NCBI GenBank assembly: GCA_017996845.1 | Contig: JAGOGF010000108.1 | Location: 1 to 8,647 of the forward strand | DNA length: 8,647 bases | Direction: 5' to 3' | From: Butyrivibrio sp. | Lineage (GTDB): Bacteria > Bacillota_A > Clostridia > Lachnospirales > Lachnospiraceae | Part shown: piece by piece, positions 1-6,489 of the stretch | Layout of the letters: every line of letters begins with the position of its first letter | How positions within the stretch are numbered: the stretch's first letter is position 1 | The notes under the pieces: model-generated | The model's database searches: none | What the model saw: only the letters and a program-made list of their open reading frames with translations | Told to the model about the DNA's origin: nothing | Made by a program: the position numbers and the translations under genes

Positions 1-227
1 ATTTTGACGACATGATCGCAGAATGCACAACCGGAGATCTGGCAATGGATGCGCAGGGACGCTGGACTAAGCTTTTTGATGCAGAGAAACTGGTAATGGA
101 TAATGCAGTAATCTTCCCGATTTATACACAGTGTAATGCAGAAATGGTTTCCACAAAAGTAACCGGAGTTGCGTTCCATCCGGTAGCACTCAACAGAGTA
201 TATAAGGATGCAGTGAAATCAAACTGA
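1..227 (+). CDS. oppA: Oligopeptide ABC transporter substrate-binding protein, C-terminal fragment (5' end outside window)
   Basis: This is the last 74 or so residues of an extracellular solute-binding protein of the SBP_bac_5 (OppA/DppA) family; the reading frame is open from base 3 and continues beyond the left edge. The visible stretch fits the family C-terminus: an 'aequence of AEK-L-x-M-DNAVIFPIY' type (the usual AEKIL...APIIPIY segment), then a VTGV-x-FHP-like segment and a terminal YKDA motif before the TGA stop. The protein would be a membrane-anchored lipoprotein that binds peptides and delivers them to the OppBC channel encoded immediately downstream. Peptide specificity is inferred from the oppBCDF genes next to it; nickel or other substrates are possible in this family. 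The signal peptide and ligand-binding core cannot be seen here. Confidence 0.85.
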   Translation, partial: FDDMIAECTTGDLAMDAQGRWTKLFDAEKLVMDNAVIFPIYTQCNAEMVSTKVTGVAFHPVALNRVYKDAVKSN

Positions 228-251
228 TACAGTAATACAGGAAAGTATCAC

Positions 252-300
252 GCAGAGAGCCGCACAGGGATTCATTTTTCTGCGCGGCTCTGCTGTTTTC
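252..300 (+). terminator. Intergenic hairpin between oppA and oppB, probable leaky terminator
   Basis: An 8-bp perfect GC-rich stem pairs AGAGCCGC (256-263) with GCGGCTCT (284-291), and the stem continues inward with CAG/CTG after one A-C mismatch. A short TTTT tract follows at 296-299. The weak U-tract and the position between the binding-protein gene and the permease genes suggest partial termination, or protection of the oppA 3' end, giving more binding protein than membrane components. The hairpin is seen directly; leakiness is inferred. Confidence 0.65.
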
Positions 301-305
301 CCGGA

Positions 306-334
306 TTGAAAAAAGAAATTTCTCAACAGACAAT
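306..334 (+). promoter_or_regulatory. Possible secondary promoter upstream of oppB
   Basis: TTGAAA (306-311; 5 of 6 to the -35 consensus) lies 17 bp from GACAAT (329-334; 4 of 6 to the -10 consensus). It sits just after the oppA-oppB hairpin and about 70 bp before the oppB start, so it could supply oppBCDF transcripts independently of oppA. The -10 is mediocre and A/T-rich DNA produces such matches by chance. Confidence 0.3.
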
Positions 335-404
335 TTGTGCACCGCACAGGTTTGTCAGATTTTGAAAAGCGTATGTTTGACTAATTTGAGAGGTGGGGGA
401 ACCC

Positions 405-1340
405 ATGAAAAAATATATTTTTAAAAGAATCATTACTTCACTTTTTACCTTATTGGCTATATTGCTGATCCTTTTTATTTTGATGCAGCTGATGCCAGGA
501 TCACCTTTTAATGATGAAAAACTGAACAATGACCAGCGCGCGGCACTTTTTGCCAAATATGGCCTGGATCAGCCGGTTGTTATCCAGTTCTTCAGGTATG
601 TTTTAAATATGCTCAGAGGAGATTTTGGTGTCAGCTACAATATCTCAAAAAATACGCCGATTGCCCAGCTGATTCATACAAGGCTTCCGATTTCCATAGC
701 AATCGGTGGCGCAGCGGTTGCGCTTGGTGCTGTGGTTGGACTGATTCTGGGACTTACGGCGGCGATCTGGCATGATACTTTATGGGATACCATAGCTACG
801 ATTATTTCGGTAATCGGTGTTTCTGTCCCCTCATATGTGTTTGCATTAGGGCTCAGTTATCAGTTCGGATTCCAGTGGAGAATTTTCCCCATGCTCTTTA
901 GTGCGAAACAAATGGTATCCTCCAGTGTTTTGCCCAGTATCGCCCTGTCGATGTTTACCATGGCGTCCATTGCCAGATTTACGCGAAGCGAGATGCTGGA
1001 AGTTCTGGGAAGTGATTATATGCTTCTGGCAGAAAGCAAGGGGATTTCGGGACCTGCGCTGATCTTCCGTCATGCGCTTCGCAATGCGCTGATACCGATC
1101 ATTACGGTACTTGCTCCGTTGATTGTAGATCTGATGACCGGCTCACTGGTTGTCGAAAAAATATTTGCAATTCCGGGAGTGGGAAGTCTGCTGGTAAATG
1201 CAATACAGTCAAATGATTATAATGTGGTAATAGCACTGAGCTTTATTTATTCGGCAATGTATATCGGCATCATGCTTGTAGTGGATATCCTGTATGGCGT
1301 GATTGATCCCAGAATACGTCTGGCAAAAAGTGAGGCATGA
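405..1340 (+). CDS. oppB: Oligopeptide ABC transporter permease OppB
   Basis: This 311-aa integral membrane protein is one half of the peptide translocation channel. It has the normal length and layout of OppB/DppB: an N-terminal membrane segment (about residues 9-29), a periplasm-side loop containing the LMPGSPF and RGDFGVSY family motifs, then five further hydrophobic segments (roughly 97-120, 130-152, 172-190, 230-250, 275-297). The cytoplasmic EAA loop that contacts the ATPases is at about 205-233 (YMLLAESKG...FRHALRNALIP), and the protein ends with the family DPRIRL motif. I chose the ATG at 405 because an AGGTGG-type ribosome site (391-396) is 8 nt upstream; an in-frame GTG at 393 lies within that site and is unlikely to be the start. 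Its stop overlaps the first possible oppC start (ATGA at 1337-1340), indicating translational coupling. Confidence 0.93.
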   Translation: MKKYIFKRIITSLFTLLAILLILFILMQLMPGSPFNDEKLNNDQRAALFAKYGLDQPVVIQFFRYVLNMLRGDFGVSYNISKNTPIAQLIHTRLPISIAIGGAAVALGAVVGLILGLTAAIWHDTLWDTIATIISVIGVSVPSYVFALGLSYQFGFQWRIFPMLFSAKQMVSSSVLPSIALSMFTMASIARFTRSEMLEVLGSDYMLLAESKGISGPALIFRHALRNALIPIITVLAPLIVDLMTGSLVVEKIFAIPGVGSLLVNAIQSNDYNVVIALSFIYSAMYIGIMLVVDILYGVIDPRIRLAKSEA

Positions 1341-1348
1341 GAAGCGGT

Positions 1349-2407
1349 ATGAAAAAAACACCTAAAATTACAGAAATGCCTGCGTATATTCCGACAGATG
1401 CAGATTTTTGTCTGAAAAACAATGCAGGTGAAATTGCGATTGATAACAACTTTGCAGCACAAAGCTTCTGGAAAGAGGTTATTCTGAGATATCTCAGAAA
1501 GATCAGTGCTGTTGCAGGGCTGATCCTGATCATTTTGATTACGATAATGGCTGTGGTTGGTCCTGGAATGAGCGGATATTCCTATTCCGAACAGAACCTT
1601 CTGCAGAAAAATCTGGCACCAAGAATACCGGGATTTGATCATGCCGGATTTTTCGATGGCAGTGAAACAATGCATACGACGACGGGAACCAAAAAGATTA
1701 ATTACTATGTTGAAAATAAGCTGGATCATGTTTACTACTGGTTTGGAAGCGATAATTTCGGACGTGACATCTGGACCAGAACCTGGAGCGGGGCGCGGGT
1801 ATCGTTGGTTATTGCTGTCGCTGCAGCGGTAATCGATATGGTAATCGGAATGAGTTATGGTCTGATTTCAGGATACTTTGGCGGTAAAGTGGATATGATC
1901 ATGCAGCGTATTCTGGAAATTGTAAATGGCATACCAAGACTTGTTATTGTGACCTTGCTGCTGCTGATCCTGAAACCCGGGATGGTAACAATTGTAATTG
2001 CGCTGATGATTACGGAATGGGTTGGGATGAGCAGAATTGCAAGAGCAGAGATGCTCAAACTGAAAGAGCAGGAGTTTGTTCTGGCATCCAGAACGCTGGG
2101 AGCCGGCAGCTTTTTCATTATCTTTAAAGAAGTTCTGCCCAATATTATCGGACCGATCATTACACAGGTTATGTTTTCCATTCCAACGGCTATTTTTACA
2201 GAAGCATTCCTGAGCTTTGTGGGACTGGGGATACCGGTACCGCAGTGTTCTCTTGGATCTTTGATTTCGGAAGGATTTAACAGCTTTACGACACATCCGT
2301 ACCAGATCGTTCCGCCGATTATTGTCATGGCGCTTCTGATGCTGAGTTTTAACCTTGCGGCAGACGGACTGCGCGAGGCTCTTGATCCCAAACTGAAGGA
2401 GGTATGA
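1349..2407 (+). CDS. oppC: Oligopeptide ABC transporter permease OppC
   Basis: This is the second channel subunit, 352 aa from this start. A long hydrophilic N-terminus precedes the first membrane segment (about residues 52-72), as in the OppC_N domain of the family. An extracytoplasmic insert of about 60 residues follows, with the signature WFGSDNFGRDIWTR (GSDxxGRD) just before the transport domain. The EAA loop lies at about 227-265 (IARAEMLKLKEQEF...FKEVLPNIIGP), and FLSFVGLGIP and DGLREALDP motifs close the protein. An in-frame ATG at 1337 overlaps the oppB stop and would add four residues (MRSG), but a GAGG sits only 1 nt before it. The ATG at 1349 has GAGG 13 nt upstream, matching the arrangement at the oppC-oppD junction, so I prefer it; the choice is not certain. 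Confidence 0.92.
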   Translation: MKKTPKITEMPAYIPTDADFCLKNNAGEIAIDNNFAAQSFWKEVILRYLRKISAVAGLILIILITIMAVVGPGMSGYSYSEQNLLQKNLAPRIPGFDHAGFFDGSETMHTTTGTKKINYYVENKLDHVYYWFGSDNFGRDIWTRTWSGARVSLVIAVAAAVIDMVIGMSYGLISGYFGGKVDMIMQRILEIVNGIPRLVIVTLLLLILKPGMVTIVIALMITEWVGMSRIARAEMLKLKEQEFVLASRTLGAGSFFIIFKEVLPNIIGPIITQVMFSIPTAIFTEAFLSFVGLGIPVPQCSLGSLISEGFNSFTTHPYQIVPPIIVMALLMLSFNLAADGLREALDPKLKEV

Positions 2408-2414
2408 GAAGCAG

Positions 2415-3497
2415 ATGCAGCAAAATGATAAAATACTTGATATACAGAATCTGGATATTTCTTTTCATACAACAGCCGGCGCAGTGCATGCAATCAGAGG
2501 AATTGATGTGGAACTGCATAGGGGACAGACGGTTGCAATCGTGGGAGAATCCGGTTCAGGCAAATCCGTAACCATGAAAGCGGCAATGGGAATTCTGGCA
2601 TCCAATGCTACTGTCAACAGCGGGAATATTACGTTTCGGTATCATCATCAGGATGGAAGTGATGCCGAAATAAACATACTGGAAAAAGATAAGCAGTGGA
2701 TTCGCAGACATATCAATGGAAAGAGAATCTCCATGGTGTTTCAGGATCCGATGACAAGCCTTGATCCGACCATGACGATCGGAAAGCAGATTACGGAAGG
2801 TATGATCTGGCATTATCATGTTCCGAAGCAGGAGGCATGGAAAAAGGCGGAAGATCTGCTCAGGGAAGTCGGAATCGAAGATGCACCAAAACGTATGAAG
2901 AATTATCCGCATCAGCTTTCAGGGGGAATGAGACAGCGTGTGGTTATTGCAATTGCACTTTCCTGCGACCCGGATCTTCTGATCTGTGATGAACCGACAA
3001 CTGCGCTGGATGTAACCATTCAGGCCAGAATTCTGGAACTGATCCGTAGAATTCAAAAGGAACGCGGTATTTCTGTTATTTATATTACGCATGATCTTGG
3101 TGTTGTTGCAAAAGTGGCAGATTTTGTGAATGTTATGTATGCAGGAAAAATTGTTGAAAAAGGGACGATCAATGAAATCTTCTATGATCCAAGGCACCCC
3201 TATACCTGGGGACTTTTGTCTGCAATGCCTGATCTTGATACGGAAGATGAAAGACTCTATACTATTCCGGGTTCACCGCCCAATCTGCTGCATGAAAAAG
3301 AAGGAGATGCATTTTCACCAAGAAATGCTTTTGCGCTGGACATTGATGATAAGGCGGAACCGCCGATGTTTCAGATAACGGATACACATTATGCGGCAAC
3401 ATGGCTGCTGGATCCCAGAGCGCCCAAGGTAGAGATGCCGCAGGAACTTAAGAACAGACTGGACAGAATGAGGCAGGAGGCGGGAATCAATGGCTGA
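2415..3497 (+). CDS. oppD: Oligopeptide ABC transporter ATP-binding protein OppD
   Basis: This 360-aa cytoplasmic ATPase powers peptide import with OppF. All nucleotide-binding motifs are intact: Walker A GESGSGKS at 44-51, Q-loop Q110, signature LSGGMRQ at 168-174, Walker B LLICDE at 188-193 with catalytic E193, D-loop ALD at 197-199, and switch H226. A C-terminal oligo_HPY domain starts near HPYTWGLLSAMP (261) and contains IPGSPPNLL. In this domain the four cysteines present in many DppD/OppD proteins are replaced by D298, N304, D311 and T329, so no iron-sulfur cluster is expected; I recall similar cysteine-free versions in Gram-positive OppD/AmiE. The start at 2415 has AAGGAGG (2396-2402) 12 nt upstream, inside the end of oppC. 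The last 8 bases overlap oppF. Confidence 0.95.
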   Translation: MQQNDKILDIQNLDISFHTTAGAVHAIRGIDVELHRGQTVAIVGESGSGKSVTMKAAMGILASNATVNSGNITFRYHHQDGSDAEINILEKDKQWIRRHINGKRISMVFQDPMTSLDPTMTIGKQITEGMIWHYHVPKQEAWKKAEDLLREVGIEDAPKRMKNYPHQLSGGMRQRVVIAIALSCDPDLLICDEPTTALDVTIQARILELIRRIQKERGISVIYITHDLGVVAKVADFVNVMYAGKIVEKGTINEIFYDPRHPYTWGLLSAMPDLDTEDERLYTIPGSPPNLLHEKEGDAFSPRNAFALDIDDKAEPPMFQITDTHYAATWLLDPRAPKVEMPQELKNRLDRMRQEAGING

Positions 3498-4428
3498 AAA
3501 ACAGATAGTAAAGCCGCTTCTGGAAGTAAAGGGGCTGAAACAGTATTTTAAGATCAGCGGAAGTTATACCGTTAAAGCGGTTGAAAATGTCAGTTTTAAT
3601 ATTATGCCGGGAGAAACTTATGGCCTGGTAGGTGAATCGGGATCCGGAAAGTCGACAATTGGCAGGAGCGTGATCAGACTGTATGAACCGACAGCAGGAA
3701 GCATTTCCTTTGACGGAATGGATATTGGCAGCAAATTAAACAAAAGTACTTCCAATGCGCTGCGCACACAGATGCAAATGATTTTTCAGGATCCGATGGC
3801 TTCTCTGAATCCGAGGAAAAAAGTAGGGGATATTATCGGAGAAGGGCTGGATATTCATCATAGTTACCGTAATCATGCAGAGCGGGAAGAAAAGATTCAT
3901 AATATTCTGGAGAAGGTTGGTCTGGCACCGGAGCATGCGGATCGCTATCCGCATCAGTTTTCAGGCGGGCAGCGGCAGCGTGTGGGAATTGCAAGAGCAC
4001 TGATCATGAATCCCAAGCTTATTATTGCGGATGAATGCATTTCTGCGCTGGATGTTTCCATTCAGGCACAGGTTGTAAATCTGATGAAAGATATTCAGAA
4101 GGAAACGGGTACGGCATATCTTTTCATTGCACATGATCTTGCCATGGTCAAGTATATTTCTGACAGAATCGGGGTATTGCACCTGGGACACCTTCTGGAA
4201 ACCGGGACAACGGAAGAAATTTTCAGGAATCCGGTACATCCCTATACAAAGAGTCTCTTATCTGCAATTCCCTCACCCAATCCGGTTGTGGAGAAAAGCC
4301 GTAAAGCCGAAGTATATGATTATAAAACATCCGGAATCAGTTACGGCGCCGGAACAGAGCATTTGGTTGAAGGAATCCATTATGTGAGCTGTACCGATGA
4401 AGAATTTGAGAAGTGGACGCACAGATGA
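3490..4428 (+). CDS. oppF: Oligopeptide ABC transporter ATP-binding protein OppF
   Basis: This 312-aa ATPase is the partner of OppD. It carries Walker A GESGSGKS at 48-55, Q-loop Q100, signature FSGGQRQ at 157-163, Walker B LIIADE at 177-182 with catalytic E182, D-loop SALD at 185-188, and switch H215. The residue after the catalytic glutamate is Cys (DECISALD) where most relatives have Pro (DEPxSALD); all catalytic residues remain, so activity is expected. The C-terminus (HPYTKSLLSAIPSPNP from 250, then GTEHLVEGIHYV) is the short Gram-positive form without a four-cysteine cluster. The gene starts 8 nt inside oppD, with AGGAGG (3475-3480) 9 nt before the ATG, so translation is probably coupled and stoichiometry with OppD maintained. 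It is the last gene of the operon, followed by a strong terminator. Confidence 0.95.
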   Translation: MAEKQIVKPLLEVKGLKQYFKISGSYTVKAVENVSFNIMPGETYGLVGESGSGKSTIGRSVIRLYEPTAGSISFDGMDIGSKLNKSTSNALRTQMQMIFQDPMASLNPRKKVGDIIGEGLDIHHSYRNHAEREEKIHNILEKVGLAPEHADRYPHQFSGGQRQRVGIARALIMNPKLIIADECISALDVSIQAQVVNLMKDIQKETGTAYLFIAHDLAMVKYISDRIGVLHLGHLLETGTTEEIFRNPVHPYTKSLLSAIPSPNPVVEKSRKAEVYDYKTSGISYGAGTEHLVEGIHYVSCTDEEFEKWTHR

Positions 4429-4494
4429 TGCGGGTATTCCAATTTGCAGTTAAGCGTTCTGTGATAAGCTGATTTTGCAATCCATATGAGAAAA

Positions 4495-4538
4495 GCATGA
4501 AAAAAGGCAGGTGAGAGATCATCTGCTTTTTTTCATGC
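4495..4538 (+). terminator. Strong intrinsic terminator of the opp operon, structurally bidirectional
   Basis: GCATGAAAAAAGGCAGGTGA (4495-4514) pairs continuously with 4519-4538, giving a 20-bp stem with only two G-U wobbles and a GAGA (GNRA-type) tetraloop at 4515-4518. The core GC stem is followed by seven T residues (4527-4533), the classic U-tract, and the mirrored A-tract upstream would serve the other strand. It begins 66 bp after the oppF stop. The stem was checked base by base; function is inferred. Confidence 0.88.
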
Positions 4539-4639
4539 AAAGCGCAGCTTTTATGGAATGGTTGTCTACGATGGAAGGATGAGCCGGATCATGCGGGATA
4601 GGATTGTCGTATCCGGGAATGCGAAACAGCAGAACCGGT

Positions 4640-4668
4640 AGAACAGATCGGGAGTAGTATGGTACAAT
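4640..4668 (+). promoter_or_regulatory. Putative extended -10 promoter for the radical SAM gene
   Basis: TGG followed by TACAAT (4660-4668) matches the extended -10 form TGnTATAAT with one mismatch. At 17-bp spacing the -35 position reads AGAACA (4640-4645), matching only the last three consensus bases, which is tolerable for an extended -10 promoter. Transcription would start near 4675, inside the inverted repeat at 4672-4697, and leave a leader of about 100 nt. Confidence 0.45.
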
Positions 4669-4671
4669 TGG

Positions 4672-4697
4672 TATCATATGAAGAAAATCATATGATA
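4672..4697. repeat. Perfect 9-bp inverted repeat at the predicted transcription start
   Basis: TATCATATG (4672-4680) and CATATGATA (4689-4697) are exact reverse complements separated by 8 nt (AAGAAAAT). The repeat starts 3 bp after the putative -10 box, so a bound regulator would block initiation there. Alternatively the RNA could form a 5'-terminal hairpin that stabilises the message. The low GC content makes it a poor terminator and no U-tract follows. The symmetry is certain; the role is inferred. Confidence 0.55.
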
Positions 4698-4776
4698 TGC
4701 AGATCTGACCGTTGCGAAACCCAATAGCGAGAATGCGGTGATGGAACGATATCCTGCATCATGAAGGACAAAGCCA

Positions 4777-6369
4777 ATGAAAATTTTACTTGTGGCAGTC
4801 AATGCCAAATATATTCATTCCTGTCCCGCAGTATATGCACTGCGGGCTTATTCAGGGGAATACAGTCAGTATGTGCAAATAGCAGAATATACGATTAATG
4901 ACCGGTATGAAGATATTTTGAGCGGAATTATGGAAGCGGAAGCAGATGCCATAGGGTTTTCCTGTTACATTTGGAATGTAGAATATACCAGGCATCTGAT
5001 TCGGGATATCAGATGTATCTGTAACAGCACACAACCGCTGTTGTTTGCAGGGGGACCGGAAGCAACCAACAGTCCGCAGGAGTTTCTGGATATGGGAGCT
5101 GACTTTATCATCAGAGGAGAAGGCGAACGCCCGTTTCGGGATCTGGCTATGCTTCTGGTAAAGGGCCAAAATATGTGGAAAAACATAGCAGGTCTTTCCT
5201 GGTATGAAAGGAAGGAGAATCGGAATTTACTTGTAGATAGTCCTGATCAGCAGCCGGTGTCTATGGATAGCCTGCCCTTTCTGTATGATAATCTTGCACC
5301 TTTTGACAACCGCATTATTTATTATGAAAGCAGCAGGGGTTGTCCGTTTCGCTGTTCCTATTGCCTGTCCTCAATTGACAAGTCCGTGAGACTGCGCAAT
5401 ATGGATACGGTAAAAAAGGAATTGCAGTTTTTTCTGGATCATGCGGTAAAACAGGTAAAATTTGTAGATCGGACATTCAACTGCAACCATGCACACGCAA
5501 TGGAAATCTGGCGATATATCGGGGAACATGATAACGGAATTACCAATTTCCATTTTGAAATCGGGGCGGATATTGTCAGCCGGGAAGAAATCAGCCTGCT
5601 GAACACTTTTCGTCCGGGACTGGTTCAGATGGAAATCGGCGTACAGTCAACGAATCAGAAGACTATAGGGGAAGTAAACCGTACCATGGATCTGGAACGT
5701 CTTACAGAAGTGGTAAACGGGATTCGCAGAGGCAATAATATCAACCTGCATCTGGATCTGATTGCAGGACTGCCCTATGAAGATTATGATCGGTTTGCAG
5801 AGTCTTTTAATGAAGTATATGCCATGCGGGCAAATCAGTTTCAATTGGGATTTCTGAAAGTACTTCCCGGAACGGTCATGTACGAGAAGGCGGAAAGCTA
5901 TGGAATGGTCTGGTCGGAAAGAGCACCATACGAAATTTATCGAACAAAGTGGATAACCTATCGGGAGATATGCAGATTGCATGAGATATGTGATATGCTG
6001 GATCTGTTTTACAATTCGCAGCAGTTTATCAGAACACTGCCTGTTTTGGAAACGCATTTTCGTAACCCGTTTGAGATGTATGAGCAGCTCGCAGATTTTT
6101 TCAGAAGAAAGGGATACAGGAAGAATATTCCTGCGCAGAAGCAAAGATATGAGGTCTTAAAGGAATTTGCCGCCGAACATGCAGATGAAAGCGGGATGGC
6201 GCAGATTCAGGAATATCTGAAATTTGATTTTGCGCTTCATTATAATAAAAGCCGGCATATGACTTGTATACAGGTTCTGGATCTGGGAGAAGGACCAACG
6301 GAATATCTGTTTGATTATCATAAAAAAAATCCATTAAATGCAGAAGCAGATTACCATGTGCAGAAATGA
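4777..6369 (+). CDS. B12-binding-like domain radical SAM protein with DUF4080-type C-terminus, function unknown
   Basis: This 530-aa protein has an N-terminal Rossmann-like domain of the B12-binding type (about residues 1-150), with MKILLVAVNAKYIHSCPA at the start, AIGFSCYIWN near 59-66 and the GGPEAT...GADFIIRGEGE motif at 92-117. The radical SAM core follows, with the [4Fe-4S] cluster motif CPFRCSYC (C189, C193, C196), then KFVDRTFN (228-235), a QMEIGVQS segment (284-291) and LDLIAGLPYED (326-336). Residues from about 380 to 510 form an extension I assign to the DUF4080 family from memory. The DxHxxG cobalamin-ligating motif is absent, so cobalamin, if bound, would lack a lower histidine ligand. 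Such enzymes generate a 5'-deoxyadenosyl radical; the substrate here is unknown. AAGGA (4764-4768) lies 8 nt before the ATG. The gene stands alone between terminators. Confidence 0.88.
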   Translation: MKILLVAVNAKYIHSCPAVYALRAYSGEYSQYVQIAEYTINDRYEDILSGIMEAEADAIGFSCYIWNVEYTRHLIRDIRCICNSTQPLLFAGGPEATNSPQEFLDMGADFIIRGEGERPFRDLAMLLVKGQNMWKNIAGLSWYERKENRNLLVDSPDQQPVSMDSLPFLYDNLAPFDNRIIYYESSRGCPFRCSYCLSSIDKSVRLRNMDTVKKELQFFLDHAVKQVKFVDRTFNCNHAHAMEIWRYIGEHDNGITNFHFEIGADIVSREEISLLNTFRPGLVQMEIGVQSTNQKTIGEVNRTMDLERLTEVVNGIRRGNNINLHLDLIAGLPYEDYDRFAESFNEVYAMRANQFQLGFLKVLPGTVMYEKAESYGMVWSERAPYEIYRTKWITYREICRLHEICDMLDLFYNSQQFIRTLPVLETHFRNPFEMYEQLADFFRRKGYRKNIPAQKQRYEVLKEFAAEHADESGMAQIQEYLKFDFALHYNKSRHMTCIQVLDLGEGPTEYLFDYHKKNPLNAEADYHVQK

Positions 6370-6440
6370 AATGCGGTCAGAACGGAAAGAGACCGTAAAG
6401 AGGCTCTTTGATATGGAATTGTTTCTGCGTCTTAGCATTT

Positions 6441-6477
6441 AAAAGGAGCCGGTCAGATAATCTGACCGGCTCCTTTT
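6441..6477. terminator. Perfect bidirectional terminator between convergent genes
   Basis: AAAAGGAGCCGGTCAGA (6441-6457) and its exact reverse complement (6461-6477) form a 17-bp stem with a 3-nt loop TAA. The GC-rich core is flanked by AAAA and TTTT, so the hairpin can terminate transcription in both directions: the radical SAM gene from the left (stop at 6369) and the sugar-binding lipoprotein gene from the right (stop 13 bp away). The symmetry is exact; termination is inferred. Confidence 0.9.
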
Positions 6478-6489
6478 GAAAAATAGATA

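Larger units (their letters stand above)
4429..4776 (+). other. 348-bp gene-free region between oppF and the radical SAM gene
   Basis: I find no credible protein gene here. It contains the opp operon terminator hairpin (4495-4538), a weaker GGATA/TATCC dyad (4596-4600 with 4610-4614), a putative extended -10 promoter (4660-4668), a 9-bp inverted repeat (4672-4697) and a transcribed leader of about 100 nt before the radical SAM gene. No known riboswitch consensus, including the cobalamin B12 box, was recognised. Bases 4539-4640 are otherwise unexplained. Confidence 0.7.

Noticed and set aside
1855..2493. Long open frame antisense to oppC
   Set aside because: It overlaps a well-conserved permease gene on the opposite strand and has no recognisable domain or ribosome site; a mirror of coding bias.
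4579..4641. 20-codon reading frame between oppF and the radical SAM gene
   Set aside because: The purine-rich site overlaps the start too closely, and it lies upstream of the predicted promoter.
4675..4776. Cobalamin riboswitch upstream of the B12-type radical SAM gene
   Set aside because: No B12-box or other cobalamin riboswitch core sequence could be found, and the leader is too short for the usual element.
5647..6144. 165-codon frame antisense to the radical SAM gene
   Set aside because: Its composition is not protein-family-like and it lies wholly inside a convincing gene.
6374..6409. Competing small hairpins CGGTC/GACCG and AAAGAG/CTCTTT after the radical SAM stop
   Set aside because: Stems of only 5-6 bp with large loops; the perfect 17-bp terminator just downstream explains termination.
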